Shown piece after piece: positions 36,256 through 45,690 of a DNA stretch of 64,000 nucleotides. Within the stretch, counting starts at the first letter, position 1; every line of letters begins with the position of its first letter. Where the stretch lies: positions 124,001 through 188,000 of the forward strand of contig NZ_BOOO01000038.1 in assembly GCF_016863275.1 (NCBI RefSeq), written 5' to 3'. Made by a program: the position numbers and the translations under genes. Source of the stretch: Planotetraspora mira (GTDB lineage Bacteria > Actinomycetota > Actinomycetes > Streptosporangiales > Streptosporangiaceae). The notes beneath the pieces are model-generated. The model worked only from the letters and a program-made list of their open reading frames with translations. It had not been told where the DNA came from and searched no databases.

Positions 36256-38475
36256 TCAGGCCGGCATGGTCATCCAGACGTCGATGGTGAGCGACCAGGT
36301 GCCGTCGGGCGGGTCCACGAGGGAGCGCTCGTCCTGCCGGCTGCGCAGTTTCACCACCTGTGTCGGCGGCCCGTACGGCCATAGCTGGTCGGGCTCGGCG
36401 GCGAGCAGCACGGGGAGGCGGCCCGTCTGCCTGACCTTGTCCACCAGGCGCTCGATGTCGGATTGCATGGGCACGTCGCTGCCCTGGGGGTAGGCCACCC
36501 GGGCGGTCGGCACGCCGCACTCACCCCGGACGACCTGGGTGATGCGGTCGCCCGTCGCCCGCTCGACGATCAGCACGGACGCGTTCGGCGGGATCGCGGC
36601 GCACAACCCCGCCACGGCGGAGGCCTCTCCCCTGTCCACAGGGGTGAAGGCGGTGCCGATCGAGGTGATCGCGGCAGGCACGACCAGCAACACCGCCCCC
36701 GCCGCCACCAGCAGGCGTGAGCCGTACCCCCAGCGGTGCGCCCGCCGCCGGACCCAGCGCAGGCCCCACACCGCGAGCAGGATCATCCCCGGGATCACGA
36801 TCGGCACCAGTCGCCGCGACGCCCACGGGTGGTCGGGCGTGATCGCGGGCCGCCAGAGCGTCGTCACCGTCGTCCAGCCGATGATCGCCAGAGGCAGGAG
36901 CCAGCCGAACTCCCTCCCCCTGGCCATCCGGCGCGCGAGCACGGCGGCGGCGAGCGTGGCGAGCACGACGACGGGGACGCCGACGTACCAGATCACCCAG
37001 TAAAGCGAGTCCTCGTAATAGAGCCGGGTGGGGTCGATCGGCAGGTGGTTGACCTGCTGCGTCTTACTGATGAAGTTCGCCGTCAGCTTGTCCTCCGGCG
37101 TCACCGCGACGCGGCGCACGGTCTGCAGCCACGGCCGTGCGGCCAGGCCCGCGACGACCAGCACGACGAGACCCGCGGCGATGTCGGGCACCCGGCGGGC
37201 GAGCCGTCCCGCGGACAGCGCGCTCACGCGTCCCGCGATCCAGGGCGCGAGCGCCGCCGCGACGACGGTGAGAACGAGCACCGCGGCGCAGATGGCGATC
37301 AGAGGCTTGAGCGAGCTGGACAGATAGCTGAGGTAGGGCCGCGCGAGGGCGTAGCAGGCGGCGAACCCCAGCCCCGCGCCGCCCAGGAGCCCCGCGAGCA
37401 GGGGCGCTCCGAGCCTCCCCTCGGGCGCGCGCTCCTTCATGGCGTCGCGGGCGCGTGACAGCCGGGCCAGGGCGATGAGCAGTCCGGCGTAGGCCAGCAC
37501 CGGCAGCACGTCCCTGAGCCCGTCGATGCGCACGAGCACAGTCAGCCCGAACGCCAGGCCCGCGAACGCCGCCATCAGGCGGGCGCCGGCGGGCTGCGCC
37601 CTTCGCGCCGTCTCCGCGGGTGTGGCCGGTGCGAGGTATCCGAGACCGAGGAGCCCCGCGCGCAGCCGGAAACGGGCGTCGATCAGGAGGCTCATCGCGC
37701 CGAACACCAGGATCAGTGACGGGATCTCGCTGAACGTCGTCCGGGACGTGTAGAGGACGGGCATGCTCACGGCGAAGACCAGCGCCGCAAGGGGCGCCCA
37801 GCGCGCGCCGACGAGGCGGGCGGCGGTCCCGCCGACGGTGAGCACGGCGAGGGCCCCGAGGATCGGCGGCACGAGCACGAGCCCGGGGACGCCGCCGAGC
37901 CAGTAGCCGATCGCGTGGATCATCGGCGGGCCGGCCATGAACTGCGGGACGATCCCGCCGTCCCACGCGTAGAAGCCCATGCTCACGGACCGCAGCGCGG
38001 GGTCGGAGCCGCCGAAGTCACCCAGGGGGATCGGCAGCGAGCCGTGCCTGGCCAGCCAGATCGCGTATTGCGCGTAGGTGGCCGGATCACGCCGGACGAT
38101 CAGTTGCTCACCGTGGAGGAGCCCGTTGAAGATCCCCGAGGCGGCCGCGATGCCGAGGACGGTCGCCGTGGGCCACGCCGCGGACTCCACCACCTCGGGC
38201 AGGCGGCGCAGGCCGTACCAGCAGAAGGCGACGGCCAGCGCGCCGCCGGCGATCAGCATGGGCAGCGGCCTGAACCAGCCGAGCAGCAGCAGCGGCAGCC
38301 CGGCGACCAGCCACCCGCTGAGGGCGAGCGCGGGCACGGCGGAGGCGACGGCGAGCAGCCGCCCCGCCGACGGCCATGTCGTCCGCCTATGGGCGAGATC
38401 GAAAGCGTTCTTCAGGATGAGGTGAGCGTAGCCGTCCCGTCCGGCGATCGTCCTTCGTGACGGCAAGCCGATCAT
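36256..38475 (-). CDS. Large polytopic GT-C-like membrane protein
   Basis: 739 residues from the ATG at 38475, chosen because the frame upstream lacks hydrophobic or conserved sequence. About 14 hydrophobic helices. The first loop contains RRDPATYAQYAIWLARHG, an acidic/Arg-rich extracytoplasmic loop in the position of the GT-C catalytic Asp, and a large C-terminal extracytoplasmic part (about 610-739) holds CAAIPPNASVLIVERATGD. This resembles ArnT/PMT-type enzymes that use polyprenyl-phosphate sugars. Immediately downstream on the same strand is the GtrB-type GT2 that would supply such a donor. Divergent from another polytopic protein by 82 bp. Confidence 0.75.
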   Translation of the reverse strand: MIGLPSRRTIAGRDGYAHLILKNAFDLAHRRTTWPSAGRLLAVASAVPALALSGWLVAGLPLLLLGWFRPLPMLIAGGALAVAFCWYGLRRLPEVVESAAWPTATVLGIAAASGIFNGLLHGEQLIVRRDPATYAQYAIWLARHGSLPIPLGDFGGSDPALRSVSMGFYAWDGGIVPQFMAGPPMIHAIGYWLGGVPGLVLVPPILGALAVLTVGGTAARLVGARWAPLAALVFAVSMPVLYTSRTTFSEIPSLILVFGAMSLLIDARFRLRAGLLGLGYLAPATPAETARRAQPAGARLMAAFAGLAFGLTVLVRIDGLRDVLPVLAYAGLLIALARLSRARDAMKERAPEGRLGAPLLAGLLGGAGLGFAACYALARPYLSYLSSSLKPLIAICAAVLVLTVVAAALAPWIAGRVSALSAGRLARRVPDIAAGLVVLVVAGLAARPWLQTVRRVAVTPEDKLTANFISKTQQVNHLPIDPTRLYYEDSLYWVIWYVGVPVVVLATLAAAVLARRMARGREFGWLLPLAIIGWTTVTTLWRPAITPDHPWASRRLVPIVIPGMILLAVWGLRWVRRRAHRWGYGSRLLVAAGAVLLVVPAAITSIGTAFTPVDRGEASAVAGLCAAIPPNASVLIVERATGDRITQVVRGECGVPTARVAYPQGSDVPMQSDIERLVDKVRQTGRLPVLLAAEPDQLWPYGPPTQVVKLRSRQDERSLVDPPDGTWSLTIDVWMTMPA

Positions 38476-38557
38476 GGGTCTTCCACGCGAGCGCAGGTCA
38501 CGACCGGTCCCGGGAGCCGGTAGCGTACGCGGGAGATCTCCGGCAGCGGGAGTGAAC

Positions 38558-40057
38558 GTGGCGCAGACGGGGCGAATCAGATCGTGGACCCGGCGACACG
38601 GGTGGTTTCTCACGGTGTTCGCGCTGGGCTCGGCCCTCCGGATCGTGACGATGGCGGGCTTCCGGCCCGCGCTCTGGTTCCCGGACTCCTACACCTACGT
38701 CGTGACGGCCATGCGCCCCCGGCCCGACCTGGTCCGCCCGGCCGGTTACTCGATGTTCCTGCGGCTGCTGGAGCCGCTCCACAGCTTCGCCGCGGTCACT
38801 GTCGTGCAGCACCTGCTCGGCCTGCTGGTCGGCGTCCTGATCTACGTGACCGTGCTGCGCGCCGGAGGGCGCGCCTGGCTGGCCGCGCTGGCCACGGTCC
38901 CGGCGCTGCTCGACGCCTACCAGATCCAGCTGGAGCACCTGCTGGTCTCCGACTCCCTGTTCACCCTGCTCGTCGTCGCGGCCGCCTGCCTCCTGGCGCG
39001 CGGCCCGGCCGTCTCCCCGCGTACGGCTCTCGCGCTGGGCCTGCTCCTGGCCGCAGCGACCCTGACCAGGACGATCGGCCTTCCGCTGATCGCCGTGTTC
39101 GGGCTGTACGTGGTGTGGCGCGGCGTCCGGGAGGGGGGCTGGAGACGGCTCCCCCGGACGCTCGGCGTGTTCCTCCTGGCGGGCCTGATCCCCATCGGGG
39201 CGTACGGCGGCTGGTTCTACGCCACCTACCACCGAGTGGGCCTGGTGGGGTCGAACGGGGTGTTCCTCTACTCGCGGACGATGATGTTCGCGGACTGCGC
39301 CACGATGCGGCCGCCTCCGGACCTGGCCGTCCTGTGCGATCCGAGGCCGCCGTCGGCCCGGCCGTCCCCTCCGGACTACATCTGGAACCCCGCGTCTCCC
39401 GTGGTCCGGCTTCCCGGCATCACCTTCTCCCAGGCGAACGACGCGCTGGCGAACCGGTTCGGCATGCTCGCGATCCGGAGCCAGCCGCTGGACTTCGCGG
39501 GCTCCGTGTTGACCGAGTTCGCCCGTTCCTTCACCCTTGACCGGCCCGTCTACCCGGACAAGGCGACCTACGAGTCCTACGAGTTCCCCGTCGCCGCCCC
39601 TCCCCCTCCGGACAGGGACCCTGCGATCACGGGGGCCGCTCTCGCCGAGCGGTACGAACGGGGCCCGCTCACAGTGACGATCGCCGAGCCGTACGCGGGA
39701 TGGATGCGGGCCTACCAGAACGTGGCCTACCTACCGGGGGCGTTCCTGCTCGTTCTCCTGCTCGTGCCGCCGGCGGCCGTCATCCTGCGCCCGCGGGGCC
39801 GCGGGTCGCGAGGTTCCGCGGGCGGCGGCGAAGGCGGGGACGGCAGGGACGGCCTGGCCACATGGGCCGTGTGGCTGACCGCGGTGGCCCTGCTGGCGGT
39901 GCCCGCCGCCACGGCGGCCTTCGACTACCGGTACGTCCTGCCTGCGGCGCCGCTCGCCTGCCTGGCCGCCGCTCTGGCCGTCGTCCGGGCCCTCCCCCGC
40001 GCCCGTCAGGCCTCTCCTGACCCGGCCGGGACCCGTGATGATCAGGTCGTTTTGTGA
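38558..40057 (+). CDS. Polytopic membrane protein, GT-C/GT39-like
   Basis: 499 residues from the GTG at 38558 (GGGAG 5 bp upstream); 38552 is an alternative. About nine to ten hydrophobic helices. The first loop has WFPDSYTYVVTAMRPRPDL, an acidic loop as in GT-C enzymes, followed by the hydrophobic VTVVQHLLGLLVGVLIYVTV and ALALGLLLAAATLTRTIGL. Two Pro/Arg-rich extracytoplasmic segments (around residues 265-300 and 350-385) separate later helices. Probably transfers a sugar from a polyprenyl carrier onto a surface glycan; no acceptor can be inferred. Just upstream of an LCP gene on the same strand. Confidence 0.72.
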   Translation: MAQTGRIRSWTRRHGWFLTVFALGSALRIVTMAGFRPALWFPDSYTYVVTAMRPRPDLVRPAGYSMFLRLLEPLHSFAAVTVVQHLLGLLVGVLIYVTVLRAGGRAWLAALATVPALLDAYQIQLEHLLVSDSLFTLLVVAAACLLARGPAVSPRTALALGLLLAAATLTRTIGLPLIAVFGLYVVWRGVREGGWRRLPRTLGVFLLAGLIPIGAYGGWFYATYHRVGLVGSNGVFLYSRTMMFADCATMRPPPDLAVLCDPRPPSARPSPPDYIWNPASPVVRLPGITFSQANDALANRFGMLAIRSQPLDFAGSVLTEFARSFTLDRPVYPDKATYESYEFPVAAPPPPDRDPAITGAALAERYERGPLTVTIAEPYAGWMRAYQNVAYLPGAFLLVLLLVPPAAVILRPRGRGSRGSAGGGEGGDGRDGLATWAVWLTAVALLAVPAATAAFDYRYVLPAAPLACLAAALAVVRALPRARQASPDPAGTRDDQVVL

Positions 40058-40243
40058 AATCCCAGTAAACCTGGAGTTTGCCGCATACCCTGAAATGTCC
40101 TGGTTTTAGTATGCTCGGCCCTCGCACCATTACGGTGCGGAGCACCGCGATCAGGGCTTACGACTCACCGATCGGGGCGCCTTGTGTGCTTCCGTGACCT
40201 AATCTCGGAGCGCGGCAAAGTGATCGCCATTCAAGGAGGACAC

Positions 40244-40321
40244 GTGTGCAGGCGAAGCAGTAGTCCCTCCCACTGTTCGCCCGCCGGTCCGATGGTCGAC
40301 TCGGCGAAGGAGGCCCGGTGA
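40244..40321 (+). CDS. Possible 25-residue leader peptide overlapping the LCP start
   Basis: A very strong site AAGGAGGA (40233-40240) precedes GTG at 40244. Translation gives 25 residues (VCRRSSSPSHCSPAGPMVD then SAKEAR) and the stop TGA (40319-40321) overlaps the LCP start codon GTG (40318-40320). A second GTG two bases later (40246) has slightly better spacing and would give only a five-residue peptide, VQAKQ. Either way the strong ribosome site is not explained by the LCP gene, which has its own GGAGG. Translational coupling is the likely purpose. No homology recognised. Confidence 0.4.
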   Translation: MCRRSSSPSHCSPAGPMVDSAKEAR

Positions 40322-42309
40322 GCGATCGCCGCCGCGTCTCCCCCGGCGACCCGACGCCCCCGTCTGGCGACCAGAGGGTCTGGAGCGACCCGCGCGGTGG
40401 CCGGGATCAGTTCGGCCAGGACTCGCACGGCTTCGGCGCCGACCCGTTCGGGGGCGACTCGTACGGAGGCTTCTTCGGCGACGACGCCCGCGGGGGCGAT
40501 TCAGCCGGTTCGTTCGGTGCGGACTCGTTCGGGCAGCCTGCTCACGACGCCCCGCGCGGCCAGCGCTCCGGTGTCAGGGTGGGCGACGCGCCCGCCGGCA
40601 GGGACGCGTACGACGACCTCTACGAGGACGAGGCGCCCAAGCGCCGCCGCAGGCGCGGAGGCGGAGACGAAGAGGACGAACTCGCGTCCGTCGGCGCCGG
40701 CGCCCGGTCCAGTCGTGCACGCGGCCGCGGACGCGGCGGCGATTCGGCGGAGCCCGCGCTCGCGACCGGGTACGGGGCAGGCGGCGCAGGAGACTTCGAA
40801 CCGCCGGACGGCAAGTCCGGCGACGGCGCGAAGCGCACCCTCGGGGTCGTGGGCTGGGTCAGCATCGTGCTCACGAGCATCCTGGTCCTCGGCACGCTGA
40901 CCGCCTACAAGGTCTACCGGGACACCTTCGGACTCATCAAGCGCGGCGCCTCGACGGACGACCTCGACAAGAACCGTCCCGTCAACCAGACCGGCGCGAT
41001 CAACGTGCTGCTCGTCGGATCGGACTCCCGGGCCGGCGACAACCAGAAGTACGGCAAGGGCCTCGTCAACGACGGCGAGCGCACGGACACGATCATGCTC
41101 CTGCACGTGGCCCCCAACCGCGACGGCGCGACGCTGCTCAGCTTCCCCCGCGACTCCATGGTCATGATTCCCGAGTGCCACAACACCCAGACCAAGGGCA
41201 CCACGGCGGCCCACCTCGGCATGATCAACTCCGCCTTCTCCGACGGTGGCATGATCTGCACGCGGCGGACCATCGAGAAGCTCACCGGGATCCCCGTCGA
41301 CCACTACTTGAAGATCGACTTCACCGGCTTCAAGAACATCGTCAACGCCCTCGGCGGCATCACGATCTGCGTGCCCCAGAACGTGGACGACGATCAGGCC
41401 AAGCTCCACTTGAAGGCCGGCAAGCACCTGGTGAAGGGCGAGACCGCGCTGGCCTACGTCAGGGCGCGGCACGGTCTCGGCGACGGCAGCGACATCTCCA
41501 GGATCAGGCGGCAGCAGGTCTTCATCTCCCAGATCGTCAGCAAGGCGACGAGCAGTTCGATGCTCACCGACGTCGGCAAGCTGAACGCGTTCATCAAGGC
41601 CACCGCCCAGTCGGTGACCATGGACGACGCGCTCAACGCGGGCGAGATCCTGCAGATCGCGCAGAGCGCGTCGAAGCTGAAGGCGAGCGGTTTCAAGGCC
41701 ACCACGGTGCCGTGGGAGCCGTACACCGCCGACCCCAACCGGGTGCAGTGGAAGCAGCCGGCCGCGGACAACCTGTTCAACGCCATCAAGGGTGACACCC
41801 AGGTCGCCACGGCCACGCCCACCCCACCCGCGACCACCGGCACGACCGGCGGCACGGGCACGACCGATACGCCGACGGCCCCCGCGATCACCAGGCCGCA
41901 GCAGGTGAAGGTGGCCGTGTACAACGGCACCAACACCGGAGGCAAGGGCAAGGAGGTCGCGGACGAACTCACCGCACAGGGCTTCAAGGTCGTGAGCATC
42001 GGCAACGCCACGAAGCCGGGCGGCACCGACCAGCCGAAGACGCTGGTCCGCTACGAGGGCTCGGGCGCTGCCGCCACCAAGATCCTCACCGCCAAGCTGC
42101 TCAACGAGGTGGCCCCGGAGATCGGCAAGGTCACGGCGAACGGCCCGTCGGACAAGTACACCCCGTCCACACCTCCCCCGGGCCCGAAGGCCAAGGCGAG
42201 CGGCCCGACGATCCAGTTGGTCGTCGGCGCCGACTGGAAGGGCATCCGCATCCCGCTCAAGGTGGGCGACGACGCGGTGACGTCCAAGACCAACATCTGT
42301 TCCGGCTGA
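40318..42309 (+). CDS. LytR-CpsA-Psr (LCP) cell-wall polymer ligase with C-terminal LytR_C domain
   Basis: 663 residues, GTG start with GGAGG upstream. An N-terminal disordered cytoplasmic region of about 165 residues, rich in Gly/Asp/Ser/Arg with repeated FG-type motifs, precedes one transmembrane helix (VVGWVSIVLTSILVLGTLTAY). The LCP domain (about 220-430) shows VLLVGSDSRAGD, TDTIMLLHV, LSFPRDSMVMIP with the essential Asp-Arg pair, GGITICVP and YVRARHGLGDGSDISRIRRQ. A Thr/Pro linker and a LytR_C domain (KVAVYNGTNTGGKGKEV) follow. LCP enzymes move glycans such as arabinogalactan or teichoic acid from undecaprenyl carriers to peptidoglycan. Corresponds to the Rv3267 position. Confidence 0.93.
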   Translation: MSDRRRVSPGDPTPPSGDQRVWSDPRGGRDQFGQDSHGFGADPFGGDSYGGFFGDDARGGDSAGSFGADSFGQPAHDAPRGQRSGVRVGDAPAGRDAYDDLYEDEAPKRRRRRGGGDEEDELASVGAGARSSRARGRGRGGDSAEPALATGYGAGGAGDFEPPDGKSGDGAKRTLGVVGWVSIVLTSILVLGTLTAYKVYRDTFGLIKRGASTDDLDKNRPVNQTGAINVLLVGSDSRAGDNQKYGKGLVNDGERTDTIMLLHVAPNRDGATLLSFPRDSMVMIPECHNTQTKGTTAAHLGMINSAFSDGGMICTRRTIEKLTGIPVDHYLKIDFTGFKNIVNALGGITICVPQNVDDDQAKLHLKAGKHLVKGETALAYVRARHGLGDGSDISRIRRQQVFISQIVSKATSSSMLTDVGKLNAFIKATAQSVTMDDALNAGEILQIAQSASKLKASGFKATTVPWEPYTADPNRVQWKQPAADNLFNAIKGDTQVATATPTPPATTGTTGGTGTTDTPTAPAITRPQQVKVAVYNGTNTGGKGKEVADELTAQGFKVVSIGNATKPGGTDQPKTLVRYEGSGAAATKILTAKLLNEVAPEIGKVTANGPSDKYTPSTPPPGPKAKASGPTIQLVVGADWKGIRIPLKVGDDAVTSKTNICSG

Positions 42310-42320
42310 GGTGAGCTGCG

Positions 42321-42344
42321 GCCGGGCGGGCATGCCCGCCCGGC
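42321..42344 (+). terminator. Perfect 24-bp palindrome after the LCP gene
   Basis: GCCGGGCGGGC at 42321-42331 is followed by AT and its exact complement, ending at 42344, so the 24 bases are fully self-complementary. It lies 12 bp past the LCP stop. There is no T-run, as is usual for actinobacterial terminators. The rest of the 275-bp gap to the acyltransferase shows nothing else clear. Confidence 0.6.
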
Positions 42345-42584
42345 GAGTTCGCTTGACCACTCCAGTCAACTGATGTCAGATAGGTCACGTTCCGCCTCGT
42401 GCGCGACATCCGATCTAGGGGACGTTAAGGTAAAGAACCGGTGAACGCGCCCTGTTCACCCATTCGGCTGATCCGCGAGGGCGCCTTCGCTAATGTCCGA
42501 TACGGCCGCGCCGCGGATCCCCAGGATCCGCCCCCCGCATGAGCAACCGCCGATCCCCCCGACAGATAGCAGAGCGTTTCTCTC

Positions 42585-44345
42585 GTGAGTGACTCCCGCC
42601 ACCAATCTCCGGTTCAGCCTTCGGGATCAGGCGTCACCCCCGATGCCGAAGACGGGCCCACCGGCGTGATCAGCCGTATCTCGGGCGATCGGCCGCCGGC
42701 GCGAGGCGACAGACTCGAGGCGGGCCGGCGCGAACCCGGTCCGGCCACCGGGCCCTTCGATGTCCCCGCTCCGATCGACAAGCCTCCGCTGCCCGTACGG
42801 CAGCCGCGCAGGCGGGGAGCCGTCGCGGCGACCGGCCAGGCGGATCAGGAGACGCCGGCTCAGGGGTTCGACTACTTCGCCGCCTCCGCCTCGCCCAAGA
42901 GCGGCGATTCCGACACGCGCTCACCGGAGGCGTCGGGACCGCGGGCGCTTCAGGGCACCGGGCCGCACGCCTTCCCCGCCTCGGCCCGTGAGCCGCGGGG
43001 CCCCCGGGGCCAGCAGTGGCCGGAGGCCGGCGGGCCCGCCGGCCAGTGGGATCCGTGGAGCCGGACGGCACAGGACGCCAACGGGGGCGCCCGGCAGGCC
43101 TTCGACGGGACCGGGACCACCGACAGGCCGACCCGGGACAGGCCGATGCGGGACCGGCCCATGCGGGATCTGCCTGACGAGGACCTCTCCGTGCCGGCGT
43201 GGGCGTCGGCGCCGCCCCAGACGGCCACGGGGACGGGACCGCTTCCCCAGGAGTTCACCCAGGGGACCCGCCAGGCCGCACCGCCCGGATGGGACGGCCA
43301 GGAGCCCGCGCAGGAACCCGAGCCCGCGCCCCAGAGCAAGAAGCGGCCGCGCGAGCCTTTCCTCGACAACGTCAAGTTCGTCCTGATCGCGCTCGTCGCC
43401 ACCGGCCACTCGCTCGTCCCGACCCTGGCGGCCGACTCGTCCCGCGCGGCCTACCTGTTCATCTACGTCTTCCACATGCCGCTGTTCGTCACCATCAGCG
43501 GCTACCTGTCCAGGAACTTCTGGAACTCCAGCACGAAGACCACCAAGCTCATCGACAACTTCCTGATCCCCTATGTCGTCGTCGAGATCGGCTACGCCGG
43601 ACTCCGCACGGCTTTCGGGCACAAGTTCAGCATCTCGATCACCGATCCGGCCTGGCTGAACTGGTACCTGCTCGCTCTGCTGCTCTGGCGGCTTTCGACG
43701 CCCGTCTGGCAGCGCGTCCGCTTCCCGCTGGTGATCGCGGTGATCATCTACGTGGTCGCGGGGATGACGGACCTGTCCGGCGACTTCAGCGTCGACCGGT
43801 TCTTCGGGCTCCTGCCGTTCTTCGTCCTGGGGCTGGTGATCAAGCCGGGCCTGTTCGAGTTCCTCGCCCGCGCGTGGGTGCGGGTGCTGTCGGTCCTCGT
43901 GATCGCCGGCGCTGCCGCCGTGGCCGTCTACCTGGTCAAGAACTACTCCGTGAAGCTCGGCCCGATCTACTACAGCCAGAGCTACCCGGATCTCCACCTC
44001 GTCTGGTGGAAGGGCATGGTCCTGCGGATGGCGCTCCTCGGCGCCGCGCTCACGATGTCGGCCGCCGTGCTCTCGCTGATCCCCCGATCCGAGACCTGGT
44101 TCTCCGACCTCGGCACGCGCACGCTGTACTGCTACCTCCTGCACGGCGTCCCGGTGATGATCGCGAAGGAGATGGGCTGGCTGAGCGCCCCGTGGCTGTT
44201 CGGCCCGCTCGGAGTGGCGGCCATCGCGAGCGCCTGTTTCGCCCTGGCGATCGTGCTCTGCATGCCCCTCACGCGCACGTTCTTCAAGTGGCTGCTGGAG
44301 CCCCGGCTCAGCTGGCTCTACCGGAGGTCCGAGCAGCCGGCGTAG
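42585..44345 (+). CDS. Acyltransferase 3-family membrane protein with long disordered N-terminus
   Basis: 586 residues, GTG start. About 255 N-terminal residues are Pro/Gly/Arg/Gln-rich and disordered, including the near-repeat DRPTRDRPMRDRPMRDLP. The membrane domain begins FLDNVKFVLIALVATGHSL, where His is the catalytic residue of acyltransferase-3 enzymes, then FIYVFHMPLFVTISGYLSRN, and ten hydrophobic helices to YCYLLHGVPVMIAKEMGWL. These enzymes O-acylate surface sugars, usually with acetyl groups passed across the membrane. The acceptor is probably the glycan made by the neighbouring enzymes. Such a long cytoplasmic tail is atypical of the family. Confidence 0.85.
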   Translation: MSDSRHQSPVQPSGSGVTPDAEDGPTGVISRISGDRPPARGDRLEAGRREPGPATGPFDVPAPIDKPPLPVRQPRRRGAVAATGQADQETPAQGFDYFAASASPKSGDSDTRSPEASGPRALQGTGPHAFPASAREPRGPRGQQWPEAGGPAGQWDPWSRTAQDANGGARQAFDGTGTTDRPTRDRPMRDRPMRDLPDEDLSVPAWASAPPQTATGTGPLPQEFTQGTRQAAPPGWDGQEPAQEPEPAPQSKKRPREPFLDNVKFVLIALVATGHSLVPTLAADSSRAAYLFIYVFHMPLFVTISGYLSRNFWNSSTKTTKLIDNFLIPYVVVEIGYAGLRTAFGHKFSISITDPAWLNWYLLALLLWRLSTPVWQRVRFPLVIAVIIYVVAGMTDLSGDFSVDRFFGLLPFFVLGLVIKPGLFEFLARAWVRVLSVLVIAGAAAVAVYLVKNYSVKLGPIYYSQSYPDLHLVWWKGMVLRMALLGAALTMSAAVLSLIPRSETWFSDLGTRTLYCYLLHGVPVMIAKEMGWLSAPWLFGPLGVAAIASACFALAIVLCMPLTRTFFKWLLEPRLSWLYRRSEQPA

Positions 44346-44453
44346 CCCCTCGGGGCCGCCGCCTGGCCGCTACAGCCGTAAATTAAGCAGCAGTTCGGCG
44401 GCCATTCACCCGGCGCATTCGGACACTTCGGACCGGACAGCAAGCCTCCCCCT

Positions 44454-45590
44454 ATGAGGGTATGTGTCGGCACGATAGTCCATCATCCGGAGGACGCACG
44501 GATCACCCACCGGCAGATCCGTGCACTGCTCGACGCGGGTCACCAGGTCACCTTCATTGCGCCGTTCACCCACTGCAACGTGACACCGCCGCCGGAGATC
44601 CGGCCCATCGACGTCCCTCGCGCCGTGGGCCTGCACCGGAGGAAGGCCATCAGGGCCGCCCGCACGGCGTTGAAGCGGGGCGTGAAGGACGCCGACATCC
44701 TCCTCATCCACGACATCGAACTGCTGCTGGCGCTGCCCCGTAAGAGGCCGCCGACCGTCTGGGACGTCCACGAGGACACCGCGGCGGCGATGGAGGCCAA
44801 GACCTATCTCCCCGACGCCATGCGAAGCGTTCTGCCTCCGCTGATCAGAGGCATGGAGGGCCGGGCGGAGCGCCGCATGCACCTGTTCCTCGCGGAGGAG
44901 TCCTACCGGGACCGCTTCGTGGGCGACCACCCGGTGATCCCCAACCTCACCTATGTGCCGGACACCCCTCCCCAGGCCCCGGGCGACAACCGGATCGTCT
45001 ACATCGGCCAACTCGCCCGGGCGCGCGGTGCGCTCGAGATGATCGAGCTCGCGCGGCGGCTCCGCGTCCACGGGATCCGGCTCGACCTGATCGGCCCGGC
45101 CGACGCCGACGTCCGGCCCCTGCTGAGGGACGCGCAGCGGGAGGGCGTCCTCGACTGGTTCGGGCACGTGCCCAACCAGCACGCGCTCAGGATGGCCGAG
45201 GGCGCGCTCGCGGGGCTCTCCCTGCTGCACGACCTGCCGAACTACCGGGGGTCGACGCCCACGAAGGTCATCGAGTACATGGCGAGAGGCATTCCGGTGA
45301 TCACTACGCCGCTGACCAGGGCGGCCTCACTCGTCGGGCGAGTCGACTGCGGCACCATCGTCCCGTTCGGCGACGTGGAATCCGTGGTGAGCGCGGTGAC
45401 GCAGGCCGTGCTCCGGCTCCGCGACAACCCCGAGCGCCGCAACGCGATGGGGGCGCGCGGCTATTTCGAGGCGCTGCACCATCACCACTGGCCCCTGGTG
45501 TCCGGCGAGTTCGTCGGTCACCTGGAGCGCTGGGCCGACGCGCCGGGCTCGTCACAGGCCCGGCAGCCCGACCGCGCCATCCCGGTCTGA
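44454..45590 (+). CDS. Family 4-type glycosyltransferase
   Basis: 378 residues from an ATG with no clear ribosome site. N-terminal Rossmann half: RVCVGTIVHHPEDARITHRQ, DILLIHDIELLLALP and VWDVHEDTAAAMEAK. C-terminal half: RIVYIGQLARARGALEMIEL, LIGPADADVRPLL and GSTPTKVIEYMARGIPVITT, the last matching the donor-binding loop, with Lys and Glu conserved. Typical retaining GT-B enzyme of surface polysaccharide synthesis, cytoplasmic. It follows the acyltransferase by 108 bp on the same strand and precedes the acetoacetate-decarboxylase-like gene. Confidence 0.88.
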   Translation: MRVCVGTIVHHPEDARITHRQIRALLDAGHQVTFIAPFTHCNVTPPPEIRPIDVPRAVGLHRRKAIRAARTALKRGVKDADILLIHDIELLLALPRKRPPTVWDVHEDTAAAMEAKTYLPDAMRSVLPPLIRGMEGRAERRMHLFLAEESYRDRFVGDHPVIPNLTYVPDTPPQAPGDNRIVYIGQLARARGALEMIELARRLRVHGIRLDLIGPADADVRPLLRDAQREGVLDWFGHVPNQHALRMAEGALAGLSLLHDLPNYRGSTPTKVIEYMARGIPVITTPLTRAASLVGRVDCGTIVPFGDVESVVSAVTQAVLRLRDNPERRNAMGARGYFEALHHHHWPLVSGEFVGHLERWADAPGSSQARQPDRAIPV

Positions 45591-45690
45591 CCGCGCGAGC
45601 CGCCGAATCGACCGGGCCGCACGGCCTGACAGCATGACCTGGCAGCACGGCGGCTACCGCCGGGTCACCCGGGCTTGCTGTACTGGGAGC

